Source: Flavobacteriaceae bacterium NBU2973
GTDB taxonomy: Bacteria; Bacteroidota; Bacteroidia; Flavobacteriales; Flavobacteriaceae
Direction: 5' to 3'
Length of the DNA: 64,000 bases
Assembly (NCBI GenBank): GCA_026162565.1
Contig: JAOEIQ010000003.1
Span: 1-64,000 of the forward strand
Shown here: positions 24,840-33,312 of the stretch, in pieces
Layout: each line of letters begins with the position of its first letter
Numbering within the stretch: position 1 is the first letter of the stretch
Notes under the pieces: model-generated
The model's database searches: none
What the model saw: only the letters and a program-made list of their open reading frames with translations
Told to the model about the DNA's origin: nothing
Position numbers and translations under genes: made by a program

Positions 24840-25221
24840 AATATCCGCTTATCCCACGCTCACATTGGAACTTCAAACAAAATGACGTTATCTCATTCAA
24901 CTGCACAAAATCATCGTTAAGTCCAAGTATTCCTTACCTCAAATCTTTGTTTGCTTCATTTCGTTAACTTTCATTTTAGGAAAAGTAAGATGAGGTAATA
25001 AAATAAAAAAGAAAGCAAATATAGGTAGCTTCCATCAGCCAACGCTCAATACTGTAAAGGTCAAGCCCTACGGGTTTTGAATAAAACTTTTTTAAGTGGT
25101 AATGTTAATATGTTTCAAGATTTTAGAGTAAAAAACTTTTACCCAAAAACCTTGACAGCATCATCCACGCTACCTTTAACATTGGCTGTCTTTTTTCTTT
25201 TCTTTAAAAAAATTATGGCAA

Positions 25222-25254
25222 AAGAAAAAGCCCTACAATAAAAATTATAGGACT
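25222..25254 (-). terminator. Terminator of the 249-aa protein gene
   Basis: An 11-bp stem (25229-25239 with 25244-25254, including G-T pairs) is followed on the minus strand by TTTTTCTTTT, 28 bp past the stop. Confidence 0.75.
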
Positions 25255-25281
25255 CTTTCAGCTTCAAAGGTCAGAATGAAA

Positions 25282-26031
25282 CTATGCTACTTCTACGATA
25301 TTTAAAACGTTATATGCACCATTTTTAAGCGGATACTGAATACCGTTAATCTCTTGGAAGAACTCTACCAATAAAACGAATATATCGTTTCCTGTGCCTG
25401 TTGGAACACCTGCAGGCGTTAGTGTTTGCGTTGCAGACGTTGAATCAATCGGAATATTCACAGTTGGACTGTATTCGATTGCGTTATCTGTAGTATCAAA
25501 GTCAACTTTTAGAAATGCTGAACTTAAACTTACGTGTGTTGCGCCACTTGGATATGCAATATCATTTGTAGGTGTTAAATTTGGGATAGTAATTTCACCT
25601 GTCGCACCATCTACAGTAAACGGAGCGAATAAAACAGCACTTAAAATGGCTCTATTGTTGAAATCCAAGCCTTTTAATGTGGCTTTACCTTCTGGTGTTG
25701 CTAATCCTGTAGCTACATTTCTTTGTCCTCTTACAGAGGTTGTATCAAAGTTTTTAATTTGTGTCATTTTTTGAGTAACACGACTTGAAACTCGATTGTC
25801 TTTTGCTCTAATCATTAAGTTTCTAACTGATGTTCTCAATAACTTACCAGATGATGCAGAACTTCCAAATTCTGAACCGTTTTCACGAGTACGTTCAAAC
25901 GCTGGGTCATTTTGAATACGCTCTTTAGAAACACCGCCTTTAGTTTTTACTAAATAACCCTCTTTTGCTTTGTAAAAAGTTAGATTGTCTAACGTTCCTT
26001 CTAACTTAATAATACCTTTCAATTTTGCCAT
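25282..26031 (-). CDS. Element-encoded protein of unknown function
   Basis: 249 residues, no signal peptide or membrane helix. The N-terminal half is basic and helical, with a striking start (MAKLKGIIKLEGTLDNLTFY, then TKGGVSKERI and ARTRENG-like FERTRENGSEFG). The C-terminal half (about 125-249) is Ser/Thr-rich and beta-like. I recall similar proteins in Flavobacteriia mobile or variable regions but know no function. It is the only gene of the element on the minus strand and has its own terminator, so it is expressed independently of the metal cargo. A structural or DNA-associated role is possible. Confidence 0.7.
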   Translation of the reverse strand: MAKLKGIIKLEGTLDNLTFYKAKEGYLVKTKGGVSKERIQNDPAFERTRENGSEFGSSASSGKLLRTSVRNLMIRAKDNRVSSRVTQKMTQIKNFDTTSVRGQRNVATGLATPEGKATLKGLDFNNRAILSAVLFAPFTVDGATGEITIPNLTPTNDIAYPSGATHVSLSSAFLKVDFDTTDNAIEYSPTVNIPIDSTSATQTLTPAGVPTGTGNDIFVLLVEFFQEINGIQYPLKNGAYNVLNIVEVA

Positions 26032-26240
26032 AACTAATACATTTTTTGATGATGAATATCAAATATACGAGCTATTGATTGTCAATGTATTAGAGTGCTT
26101 CCATAGTGTTTATAAGTTGCCAAAACTTCCGATTTAGTTAGTTTTTTCAATGGGATATTAGTCGTATATTGTATATAAGTGCTTTATAGCAACGGTATAG
26201 ATAAAGTATAGTTAGAGTATTAATTTTAAATTTAAAGTAA

Positions 26241-26429
26241 ATGAGTAGAATCTGTATTTACCCTAAAGACGTACAGGTAGTAACAGGAAAGAGTGAGCGT
26301 TATGGCAGAACAATAATCAAAGCGATTAAAGAACGCCTTAACAAAGAAGCTCATCAGTTAGTTACTATCGATGAATTTTGCGACTTTATGGGCTTTGAAA
26401 TCAGTAAAGTACAAGGATTAATCAAGTAA
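26241..26429 (+). CDS. Small protein next to attR, possible DNA-binding factor
   Basis: 62 residues, basic: MSRICIYPKDVQ, then KSERYGRTIIKAIKERL and a helix-rich end with TIDEFCDFMGFEISKVQGLI that could be a helix-turn-helix. It lies 29 bp from the right 19-bp repeat and about 110 bp from attR. By position and size it could be a recombination directionality factor; this is inference. Its divergent promoter region (26032-26240) is shared with the 249-aa gene. Confidence 0.65.
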   Translation: MSRICIYPKDVQVVTGKSERYGRTIIKAIKERLNKEAHQLVTIDEFCDFMGFEISKVQGLIK

Positions 26430-26457
26430 ATTCCTTATCTTTACTACAAGGTATAAA

Positions 26458-26476
26458 GGTGACCTATTAGGTGACC
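26458..26476 (+). repeat. End repeat GGTGACCTATTAGGTGACC (right copy)
   Basis: Identical to 5028-5046 and in the same orientation, 61 bp inside attR (the left copy is 102 bp inside attL). Confidence 0.65.
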
Positions 26477-26536
26477 CAACAATGGTACAGGACTGAAACA
26501 GTAATAAATAAAGGCACTACGAAAGAGGTTCACTTA

Positions 26537-26549
26537 CCTCTTTCTCCGC
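26537..26549 (+). repeat. attR core (13-bp direct repeat, right copy)
   Basis: CCTCTTTCTCCGC identical to 4914-4926. The preceding bases (GAGGTTCACTTA) look like a degenerate T arm, as expected from an attP derived from a tRNA. Confidence 0.82.
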
Positions 26550-26575
26550 AAACAAGCGCAAGGCTTGAAGAAAAG

Positions 26576-26608
26576 AATCGCAGAGTTTTACTCTAGCGAT
26601 TTTTTTGT
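26576..26608 (+). terminator. Probable original tRNA-Ser terminator, displaced
   Basis: AATCGC-AGAG pairs with CTCT-A-GCGATT (one bulge), followed by TTTTTGTTT, 27 bp after attR. Confidence 0.65.
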
Positions 26609-26654
26609 TTTAAAGCTTGGCATTTGCAAAATGTCGTAAGAGGGTTGTGCAACA

Positions 26655-26670
26655 ATCCTTCTTTCTCCAC
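26655..26670 (+). other. Second degenerate tRNA-Ser 3'-end remnant
   Basis: ATCCTTCTTTCTCCAC matches the tRNA 3' end (4911-4926) at 14 of 16 positions and is preceded by GAGGGTT. It may be the scar of an older insertion at the same tRNA, or the true outer boundary. Confidence 0.45.
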
Positions 26671-26706
26671 AAAAAGCTAATCAAATTTTGATTAGCTTTT
26701 TTTATA
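26671..26706. terminator. Strong hairpin terminator after the remnant
   Basis: AAAAGCTAATCAAA pairs with TTTTGATTAGCTTTT almost perfectly over 14-15 bp, then T run. It insulates the next gene. Confidence 0.8.
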
Positions 26707-26778
26707 CAAATTAATTAAAAGCCTATCTTCGGCACAATAAATGATTATCATAACGTTATTAATGCTTAACAATTAACA

Positions 26779-27558
26779 ATGAAACACTTTATTTTATCAA
26801 TTATATTTCTATCCGTTTTTACTTCTCAAGCGCAGAATAATACGTTTGGCGATGGAGAAAAACTGATATTTACAGCTTCTTACAATATGTCTGGTCTATT
26901 AACAGATTTGGCTCAAGTTACAATGGAAACTAGCGAAGTAAAAACTTCTAAAGCTACACTATACAGACTTAAATGTAAAGCCCAAACCTATTCTAAATGG
27001 AATTCCTTTTTTAAGATTGACGATTTATATGAGAGTTATGTAGACCCTTCTGATGTTAAACCTTACCTATACAAGAGAGATATTAATGAAGGAGGATATA
27101 AAAAATTTGTGCAGTATAATTATAATCGTAGAGCTGGTACAGTAAAAAGCCTATTAAGAAAATTCCCTTCTAAAGGAGGTGTTTGGGATCAAAAAAACAC
27201 TTTAAATATTGGAAGTAATACTAGAGATATTGTATCAACTATTTACCATTTACGAAATTTAGATATACACAAAGCTCCAGTTGGTGCTGGCGATAGCTTT
27301 ACTGTTTTATTTGACAATAAAGAAACTATCATAAATTTTAAACTTTTAGGCAAAGAAACTATTAACACAAAACTTGGGAAAAAAGAATGCTATAAATTAG
27401 CTTTATCTATTTCAGGAAGCGATGTTTTAAAAGGAAAAAACAGTAACTTACTTTGGTTAACGGCAGATAAAAATAAAATTCCTGTTTATGCAAAATTTGA
27501 GGTTGCTGTTGGTAGTGGTGAATTACGTATACAAAGTGCAACAGGCTTAAAAAACTAA
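26779..27558 (+). CDS. DUF3108 domain exported protein
   Basis: 259 residues. A signal peptide (cleavage near residue 19, SQAQ) precedes a single beta-rich DUF3108 domain (FGDGEKLIFTASYNMSGL at the start, then DDLYESYVD and TKLGKKECYKL). These exported proteins of unknown function are widespread in Bacteroidota and are thought to sit in the periplasm or outer membrane. First gene of the core chromosome after the element; 4 bp before the next gene. Confidence 0.85.
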   Translation: MKHFILSIIFLSVFTSQAQNNTFGDGEKLIFTASYNMSGLLTDLAQVTMETSEVKTSKATLYRLKCKAQTYSKWNSFFKIDDLYESYVDPSDVKPYLYKRDINEGGYKKFVQYNYNRRAGTVKSLLRKFPSKGGVWDQKNTLNIGSNTRDIVSTIYHLRNLDIHKAPVGAGDSFTVLFDNKETIINFKLLGKETINTKLGKKECYKLALSISGSDVLKGKNSNLLWLTADKNKIPVYAKFEVAVGSGELRIQSATGLKN

Positions 27559-27562
27559 TATT

Positions 27563-27892
27563 ATGAAAATCCTATATACTACTCTAGCTATTATAAGTGT
27601 CGTTTTATCACTTATTTTATCAATTCTACCTTTTGGTAATTTAGCCTTTATTCCTATTGTATTAGCAGTATTATTTTCATTTTTATTATTGAAAGAATCA
27701 AGAAAAGAAGGTAAAAGTACTAACCTAATTAAAGTACTTTTTTTAGGAATAATAGTGTCTCTATCTGTGAGTATTTACAGATCTATTTTCACTAAAAATA
27801 CAGTTGTAGAAACCGAGCAAACAATAGAAAAAGAAAAACAATCTGAAGAAGATGCTCTTAAAGAATTAGAAGATATTGAATTAGAAAATTAA
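27563..27892 (+). CDS. Small membrane protein, unknown
   Basis: 109 residues: three hydrophobic segments (about 3-22, 25-42, 55-75) and an acidic, Glu/Lys-rich cytoplasmic or periplasmic tail. No recognised domain. It lies directly after the DUF3108 gene and shares its terminator. Confidence 0.7.
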   Translation: MKILYTTLAIISVVLSLILSILPFGNLAFIPIVLAVLFSFLLLKESRKEGKSTNLIKVLFLGIIVSLSVSIYRSIFTKNTVVETEQTIEKEKQSEEDALKELEDIELEN

Positions 27893-27920
27893 GTTTTTCG
27901 CAACTATTTGTAATAAAAGT

Positions 27921-27964
27921 AAGACAACTTTTTACCCTAATTGGCAAAAAAGTTGTCTTTTTTT
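27921..27964 (+). terminator. Terminator of the DUF3108 operon
   Basis: AAGACAACTTTTT (27921-27933) pairs with AAAAAGTTGTCTT (27947-27959), then T run. Confidence 0.85.
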
Positions 27965-27997
27965 AGTTTATTTGCCTGGCTATTAATTCGTTATTAA

Positions 27998-29041
27998 ATG
28001 AAGTTATTTATTTATGTAACAATGCTTGCATTGGTCGGAACCTGCTCTAATAAAAATTTTAAAGCAAAAATTGAAGATGCCAAAAAAAGTGTAAAAATTG
28101 AAAAATCTGATATACTAATCAAGTATATCAATACCATAGATAGTAATCAATTAAAAACACATCTATATAAATATGCTTCAGATGAATTTGAAGGGAGAGC
28201 AACTGGTTCTGAAGGTCAAAGAAAAGCAGCAGAATTTATAGCAAATTATTACAAAGCGAAAAATATATCTTCACCAATTAAGGGTTCATCTTATTTTCAA
28301 ACTGTTCCAGCTTCCTATTTAGGTTCAAAATACAACAAATCAGAGAATGTTTTAGCGTATATAGAAGGCGCTGAAAAACCAGAAGAAGTTGTTATTATTT
28401 CCTCACATTTAGATCATGAAGGTATTGATAAAAACGGTAAAATATATTATGGTGCTGATGATGATGGTTCAGGTACAGTTGCAATGATGGAAATGGCTGA
28501 AGCCTTTAAGCTTGCAACAGATGAAGGCTATCGACCTAAACGCTCTATTCTATTCTTACATGTTACAGCAGAAGAAATTGGCCTACAAGGCTCTCGCTAC
28601 TACACAGAAAATCCTGTTTTTGATCTTGATAAAACAGTTGCTAATCTCAACATTGATATGATTGGTCGTGTTGATGATTACCACAAATTCAATAAGGATT
28701 ATGTATATTTAATAGGGTCTGATAGATTGAGCACACAACTTCATTATCTGTCTGAACATGTTAATACTATGTATTTCAATATCAATCTAGATTATAAGTA
28801 TAATAGACGTAATGAGTCTAATCGTTACTATTACAGATCAGATCATTATAATTTTGCTAAAAATAATATCCCAGTTATATTTTATTTTAATGGCGAACAC
28901 GAAGATTATCATCAAATAACTGATACTCCTGATAAAATTGATTATCAACTTTTGCAAAGACGAACTAAACTTATTTTTGCCACAGCATGGGAGCTTGCCA
29001 ATCGTGATGAACGAATTATAGTAGATAAAGCTGATAATTAA
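27998..29041 (+). CDS. M28-family metallopeptidase (short paralogue)
   Basis: 347 residues. A hydrophobic start with Cys at residue 16 suggests a lipoprotein, although the lipobox (VGTC) is poor. The M28 zinc sites are clear: SSHLDHEG, GADDDGSG, TAEEIGLQGS, NIDMIGR and a final DYHQITDTPDKI. It is an aminopeptidase or carboxypeptidase acting outside the cytoplasm. It lacks the PA domain of the next gene, with which it shares most of the catalytic core, so the pair arose by duplication. Confidence 0.88.
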   Translation: MKLFIYVTMLALVGTCSNKNFKAKIEDAKKSVKIEKSDILIKYINTIDSNQLKTHLYKYASDEFEGRATGSEGQRKAAEFIANYYKAKNISSPIKGSSYFQTVPASYLGSKYNKSENVLAYIEGAEKPEEVVIISSHLDHEGIDKNGKIYYGADDDGSGTVAMMEMAEAFKLATDEGYRPKRSILFLHVTAEEIGLQGSRYYTENPVFDLDKTVANLNIDMIGRVDDYHKFNKDYVYLIGSDRLSTQLHYLSEHVNTMYFNINLDYKYNRRNESNRYYYRSDHYNFAKNNIPVIFYFNGEHEDYHQITDTPDKIDYQLLQRRTKLIFATAWELANRDERIIVDKADN

Positions 29042-29122
29042 AATTGTTAAAAAGCAACTAAATTAAAAGGCAACTAGCTATCTTTTTTGTAATATAGTAG
29101 TCTAAATAAAACTACTATATAT

Positions 29123-30709
29123 ATGAAAAAGTTTATAAGCGTTACGGCATGCATAACGCTACTACTAGGTTGTGATTCGTATAAGAACTCTACTTCTTCT
29201 TCACCTGAAAAAGAAACTATGGCTAGTAAACCTGCAAGTGCTAATGACTATGCTACTAGTATAACCGCAGCAGATTTAAAAGAAGATCTATATATTTATG
29301 CTTCAGATGAATTTGAGGGTCGAGAAACAGGAAAACCAGGACAGAAAAAGGCTGTAGAATTCTTAAAGTCACATTATCAATCATTAGGAATTGTCTCTCC
29401 TATTTCTAAAGATGACTACTTTCAGGAAGTACCTTTACAAGTAATCAATACTCCTGAAGTGTCCTTTAAGGTTAATGCTAAAGAGTTTAATTACTTTGAT
29501 GATTTCATTTCTCTTGCTGCTTCTAATTCTGATGTACTAAATACTAACGAATTGGTTTTTGTTGGTTATGGAGTGGATACAGAGAATTGTTCAGATTTCA
29601 AAGATTTAGACGTAACTGGAAAAGTGGTAGTTGCGAAAAGTGGTGAGCCAAAAAATGACGATGGCACCTATAAAATAACTGGAACTAATACATCTTCAAA
29701 ATGGTCTAATGGTCGCCAAGAAGTAGCTTCAAAACGTGATGCAGCAAAAGATAAAGGAGCCAAAGCCTTTATACTTATTTCTCCCGATTTATTTGCTACC
29801 TATTCTGGATTTTTTAAAAGACAAGAAGAAAGAGGAGGTAGTGGACGATTATCACTAAAAGGAGACAACAATCCAATGCACTTTTTTATGGTTGGAGATA
29901 ACCTAGGTAACACGCTTGTTGAAGGTTATAAAAACAGGAACACACCAGAAACTATTATAACAAATTTAAATTTAAAATATACAAATAAGTCTGATGATAT
30001 GCAGTCTGAAAATGTAGCTGCATTTATTAAAGGAACAGAAAAGCCAGACGAAGTAATTGTAATTTCTGCTCATTTAGATCATGAAGGTGTTAAAGATGGT
30101 AACGTGTATAATGGAGCTGATGATGATGGTTCTGGAACAGTAGCGATCATGGAAATTGCTGAGGCATTTCAAAAAGCTGTAAAAGCTGGCCATGGACCAA
30201 AACGCTCAATATTATTTTTACATGTTACTGGAGAGGAGAAAGGATTGTTAGGCTCACGTCATTATACTGATAATGACCCTATTTTACCTTTAGCAAATAC
30301 AGTTGCTAATTTAAACATAGATATGATTGGTCGTACAGATCCTAAAAGAGATAGTGATAATAGAAATTATGTTTATTTAATTGGAAGCGATAAATTAAGT
30401 ACTGAATTACATGACATCTCTGAAGCTGTTAACAAAGACTGTTGTAATATTGAATTAGATTATACATTTAACGATGATAATGATCCCAATCGTTTTTATT
30501 ACAGATCAGATCACTACAACTTTGCCAAAAATAATATTCCAGTAATTTTTTACTTTAATGGTACGCATGACGATTACCACCAACCAAGTGACACACCTGA
30601 TAAAATACAATATGATTTATTGGAGAATAGAACAAAATTAGTATTTCATACAGCTTGGGAATTAGCAAATAGAGATAAGCGAATAGTAGTAGATAAAGCT
30701 CCAAAATAA
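29123..30709 (+). CDS. M28-family metallopeptidase with PA domain (lipoprotein)
   Basis: 528 residues. The lipobox is LLGC (C17 region). An N-terminal catalytic segment is followed by a protease-associated domain (about 115-275) and the main M28 catalytic core: SAHLDHEG, GADDDGSG, TGEEKGLLGS, NIDMIGR and YHQPSDTPDKI. It is probably a secreted or surface-anchored aminopeptidase. Close paralogue of the preceding gene, 81 bp downstream. Confidence 0.9.
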   Translation: MKKFISVTACITLLLGCDSYKNSTSSSPEKETMASKPASANDYATSITAADLKEDLYIYASDEFEGRETGKPGQKKAVEFLKSHYQSLGIVSPISKDDYFQEVPLQVINTPEVSFKVNAKEFNYFDDFISLAASNSDVLNTNELVFVGYGVDTENCSDFKDLDVTGKVVVAKSGEPKNDDGTYKITGTNTSSKWSNGRQEVASKRDAAKDKGAKAFILISPDLFATYSGFFKRQEERGGSGRLSLKGDNNPMHFFMVGDNLGNTLVEGYKNRNTPETIITNLNLKYTNKSDDMQSENVAAFIKGTEKPDEVIVISAHLDHEGVKDGNVYNGADDDGSGTVAIMEIAEAFQKAVKAGHGPKRSILFLHVTGEEKGLLGSRHYTDNDPILPLANTVANLNIDMIGRTDPKRDSDNRNYVYLIGSDKLSTELHDISEAVNKDCCNIELDYTFNDDNDPNRFYYRSDHYNFAKNNIPVIFYFNGTHDDYHQPSDTPDKIQYDLLENRTKLVFHTAWELANRDKRIVVDKAPK

Positions 30710-30729
30710 AACCTTTACGACTACATATT

Positions 30730-30763
30730 AAAAAAGCCTCTTGAAAATCAAGAGGCTTTTTTT
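30730..30763. terminator. Bidirectional terminator between M28 and rpsA
   Basis: A 15-bp stem (AAAAAAGCCTCTTGA / TCAAGAGGCTTTTTT) with A and T runs on both sides serves the convergent genes. Confidence 0.9.
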
Positions 30764-30782
30764 ATGCTAAAACTTTCAGGAA

Positions 30783-32612
30783 TTATTTTCCTTCCATTTT
30801 ATCTTTTAAAGCTTGTAAAGCATCATTGGCATCACCTAAAGTTGGTTTTACTTCTGCTGATTCAGATGCTGCTTTTTTAGCTGCCGCTTTTACATTTTTA
30901 GCTTCTTCAGCTCTAAAGATAGCTGTGTGAGATGCAACAACTCGCTTGAATTCTTTATTAAATTCAATGATTTTAAATTCTGCTTCTTCACCTTTCTTAA
31001 GTTTTTTACCATCTTCTTTCTCTAAATGACGAGCAGGAACGAAAGCAACGATATCTTCGTTAAACTCAATTGTAGCGCCTTTATCAACTAGTTCAGTAAT
31101 GGCCGCAGTATGAGTAGTATCTAAACCAAATTCAGTTTCATACTTATCCCAAGGGTTTTCTGTAGTTTGTTTATGACCTAAACTTAATTTACGTCCTTCT
31201 ACATCTAACTCTAAAACAACAACATCTAATTTGTCGCCTACGTTTGTAAACTCACTAGGATGCTTAATCTTTTTAGTCCAAGATAAATCAGAGATGTAAA
31301 TTAATCCGTCAATACCTTCTTCTAATTCTACAAAAACACCAAAGTTTGTAAAGTTACGTACGATACCTGAATGTTTAGAACCAACAGGATACTTTTTAGT
31401 GATATCTGTCCAAGGATCTGGTGTTAACTGCTTGATGCCAAGAGACATTTTACGATCGTCTCTGTCTAAAGTTAAAATTTGAGCTTCAACCTCATCTCCA
31501 ACATTTACAAAATCTTGAGCTGAACGTAAATGAGTTGACCATGACATTTCAGAAACGTGAATTAATCCTTCAACACCTTCTGCAACTTCAATAAATGCAC
31601 CGTAATCTGCAATAACTACTACTTTACCTTTTACTTTATCACCTATTGTCAACTCTTCACCAAGAGCTTCCCATGGATGCTTGCTTAATTGCTTAAGACC
31701 TAATTGGATTCTAGATTTGTTTTCATCAAAATCAAGGATTACGACATTTAATTTTTGGTCTAACTCAACTATCTCGTTTGGATGATTGATACGTGACCAA
31801 GATAAATCTGTAATATGAACTAAACCATCTACTCCACCAAGATCCATAAATACACCATAAGAAGTGATGTTTTTAACAACACCTTCTAGTACTTGACCTT
31901 TTTCTAATTGAGCAATAATTTCTTTCTTTTGATCTTCAATATCAGCTTCAATAAGTGCTTTATGAGAAACAACAACGTTTTTAAACTCGTGATTAATTTT
32001 CACAACTTTAAATTCCATTGTTTTATTTACATATTGATCGTAATCTCTAATTGGCTTCACATCAATTTGAGAACCTGGCAAGAATGCTTCAATTCCAAAA
32101 ACATCTACAATCATTCCACCTTTTGTTCTACACTTAACAAAACCATTAACAATTTCACCACTATCATGAGCCGCATTAACACGATCCCATGCCTTAATTA
32201 CTCTTGCTTTTCTGTGAGATAATACTAATTGACCTGTAGCGTCCTCACGAACATCAATTAATACTTCTACTTTATCGCCAACTTTTAAATCTGGATTGTA
32301 ACGGAATTCGTTTAAAGAAATAACACCTTCAGACTTGGCGTTAATATCGATAATAGCATCACGATCAGTAATATGAATTACTTCGCCTTCTACTACTTCA
32401 TCGTTTAGTGTGTCTACGAAATTCTCTGCTACTAGTTTTTCAAATTCTTCTAGTTTAGAATCTTCAACTGGGTCAATTCCTTCTTCGTAATTGTGCCAGT
32501 TAAAATCTTGTAAGAATTTTTCAGGGTTTGCTTGAGCTTCAGATACTACTGGAGCTTCAACAGTTGTAGCTTCAGTTGCTTCAACTTCAGCTTTTTTTGC
32601 TTTTTCAGCCAT
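30783..32612 (-). CDS. rpsA: 30S ribosomal protein S1
   Basis: 609 residues with about six S1 (OB-fold) repeats; repeats at about 230-300, 315-385, 400-470 and 490-560 are the clearest (GVFMDLGGVDGLVHITDLSW, then AFIEVAEGVEGLIHVSEMSW). It has an acidic, Ala-rich N-terminal extension and a Lys/Ala-rich tail typical of Bacteroidota. S1 binds mRNA leaders, which matters in a phylum with weak Shine-Dalgarno use. A TAATTTTG -7 box lies at 32738-32731. Confidence 0.95.
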   Translation of the reverse strand: MAEKAKKAEVEATEATTVEAPVVSEAQANPEKFLQDFNWHNYEEGIDPVEDSKLEEFEKLVAENFVDTLNDEVVEGEVIHITDRDAIIDINAKSEGVISLNEFRYNPDLKVGDKVEVLIDVREDATGQLVLSHRKARVIKAWDRVNAAHDSGEIVNGFVKCRTKGGMIVDVFGIEAFLPGSQIDVKPIRDYDQYVNKTMEFKVVKINHEFKNVVVSHKALIEADIEDQKKEIIAQLEKGQVLEGVVKNITSYGVFMDLGGVDGLVHITDLSWSRINHPNEIVELDQKLNVVILDFDENKSRIQLGLKQLSKHPWEALGEELTIGDKVKGKVVVIADYGAFIEVAEGVEGLIHVSEMSWSTHLRSAQDFVNVGDEVEAQILTLDRDDRKMSLGIKQLTPDPWTDITKKYPVGSKHSGIVRNFTNFGVFVELEEGIDGLIYISDLSWTKKIKHPSEFTNVGDKLDVVVLELDVEGRKLSLGHKQTTENPWDKYETEFGLDTTHTAAITELVDKGATIEFNEDIVAFVPARHLEKEDGKKLKKGEEAEFKIIEFNKEFKRVVASHTAIFRAEEAKNVKAAAKKAASESAEVKPTLGDANDALQALKDKMEGK

Positions 32613-32881
32613 GTGCTGATTATAATTTGTATTCTGTATGTTTCAGATGATTTAAGCGTTTAACACACAGAAGTGTTAGTTTAAATTTATTTATTCCTTT
32701 TATCATTCTGATTATTCGCTAAAAGGAGCGCAAAATTAATTATAAATACCGAATTTTCCTAATTTAATGTAGTGATATTTAACAGTTTACTTTTTCGCTA
32801 AATTTAAACTATCAAACTATTAAATTTTGGCATCTAATTTGCTATCTTTAAGGAGTATAACATTAAATTAAAATTTATAAC

Positions 32882-33262
32882 ATGTCAATGAAAGCCAAAT
32901 ACCAAGGTGTTTTAGATCTTGGAGAAAAACTTAACATTCAAAACGGAGACGTTCAAGAAGAAAATGGAGTATTAAAAGTTACAGGAACTGCTGCTAATCA
33001 ATATGAGAAAAATTTACTTTGGGACGCAATTAAAGCTGCTGGTGGAGAAAACCCAAGTGATATTGTAGCTGATATCTCTGTAGCTGATACAACTGTTTAT
33101 GCTAGACATACTGTGGCAAGTGGTGAAACTTTAGGTAAAATAGCTAAACATTATTATGGAGACGCCATGAAGTATAAGCAAATTTTTGAAGCTAATACTG
33201 ATATCTTAAAAAATCCAGATTTGATTCATCCAGACCAAGAATTAATCATTCCTAATTTGTAG
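32882..33262 (+). CDS. LysM-domain protein, Kbp/YgaU-like
   Basis: 126 residues, no signal peptide. Residues about 1-70 form a BON-like domain and 75-126 a LysM domain (YARHTVASGETLGKIAKHYYGDAMKYKQIFEAN, ending DQELIIPNL). This is the architecture of E. coli Kbp, a cytoplasmic potassium-binding protein, and related stress proteins. A single gene with a strong palindromic terminator. Confidence 0.88.
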   Translation: MSMKAKYQGVLDLGEKLNIQNGDVQEENGVLKVTGTAANQYEKNLLWDAIKAAGGENPSDIVADISVADTTVYARHTVASGETLGKIAKHYYGDAMKYKQIFEANTDILKNPDLIHPDQELIIPNL

Positions 33263-33285
33263 AATTAGAATTGATCTATAAAGTT

Positions 33286-33312
33286 AAAGCGACCAATTGG
33301 TCGCTTTTTTTT
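33286..33312. terminator. Palindromic terminator between LysM/Kbp gene and cmk
   Basis: AAAGCGACCAATTGGTCGCTTT is a perfect 22-bp palindrome followed by T on the plus strand; it overlaps the cmk stop. Confidence 0.88.

Larger units (their letters stand above)
24543..25221. other. Structured non-coding region of the element
   Basis: About 680 bp without a credible coding sequence in any frame. It holds at least two long imperfect inverted repeats (24646-24702 and 24747-24839), a nested hairpin in the second (24773-24790), a small hairpin near 25128-25142, and a GACAGC...GCTGTC repeat (25154-25190) followed by TTTTTT. Its place beside the element's terminal genes suggests an origin of replication or transfer, or a structured RNA. 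The function is unknown. Confidence 0.6.
4914..26549. mobile_element. 21.6-kb integrative element carrying a metal-resistance cargo
   Basis: It is bounded by a 13-bp direct repeat in the tRNA-Ser 3' end. It has a tyrosine integrase next to attL, a helix-turn-helix protein, a superfamily-A polymerase-like replication protein, 15 metal-homeostasis genes and two right-end genes of unknown function. A second 19-bp repeat (GGTGACCTATTAGGTGACC) lies inside each end. No relaxase, T4SS or mobilisation gene is recognisable, so transfer would need help or an unrecognised route. The right boundary could instead be the degenerate tRNA-like remnant at 26655-26670, which would add about 120 bp. Confidence 0.88.

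Noticed and set aside
4914-26706. Conjugative transfer or phage structural genes in the element
   Set aside because: No relaxase, coupling ATPase, T4SS, capsid, terminase or portal motif could be found; the 249-aa protein as a capsid is only a guess.
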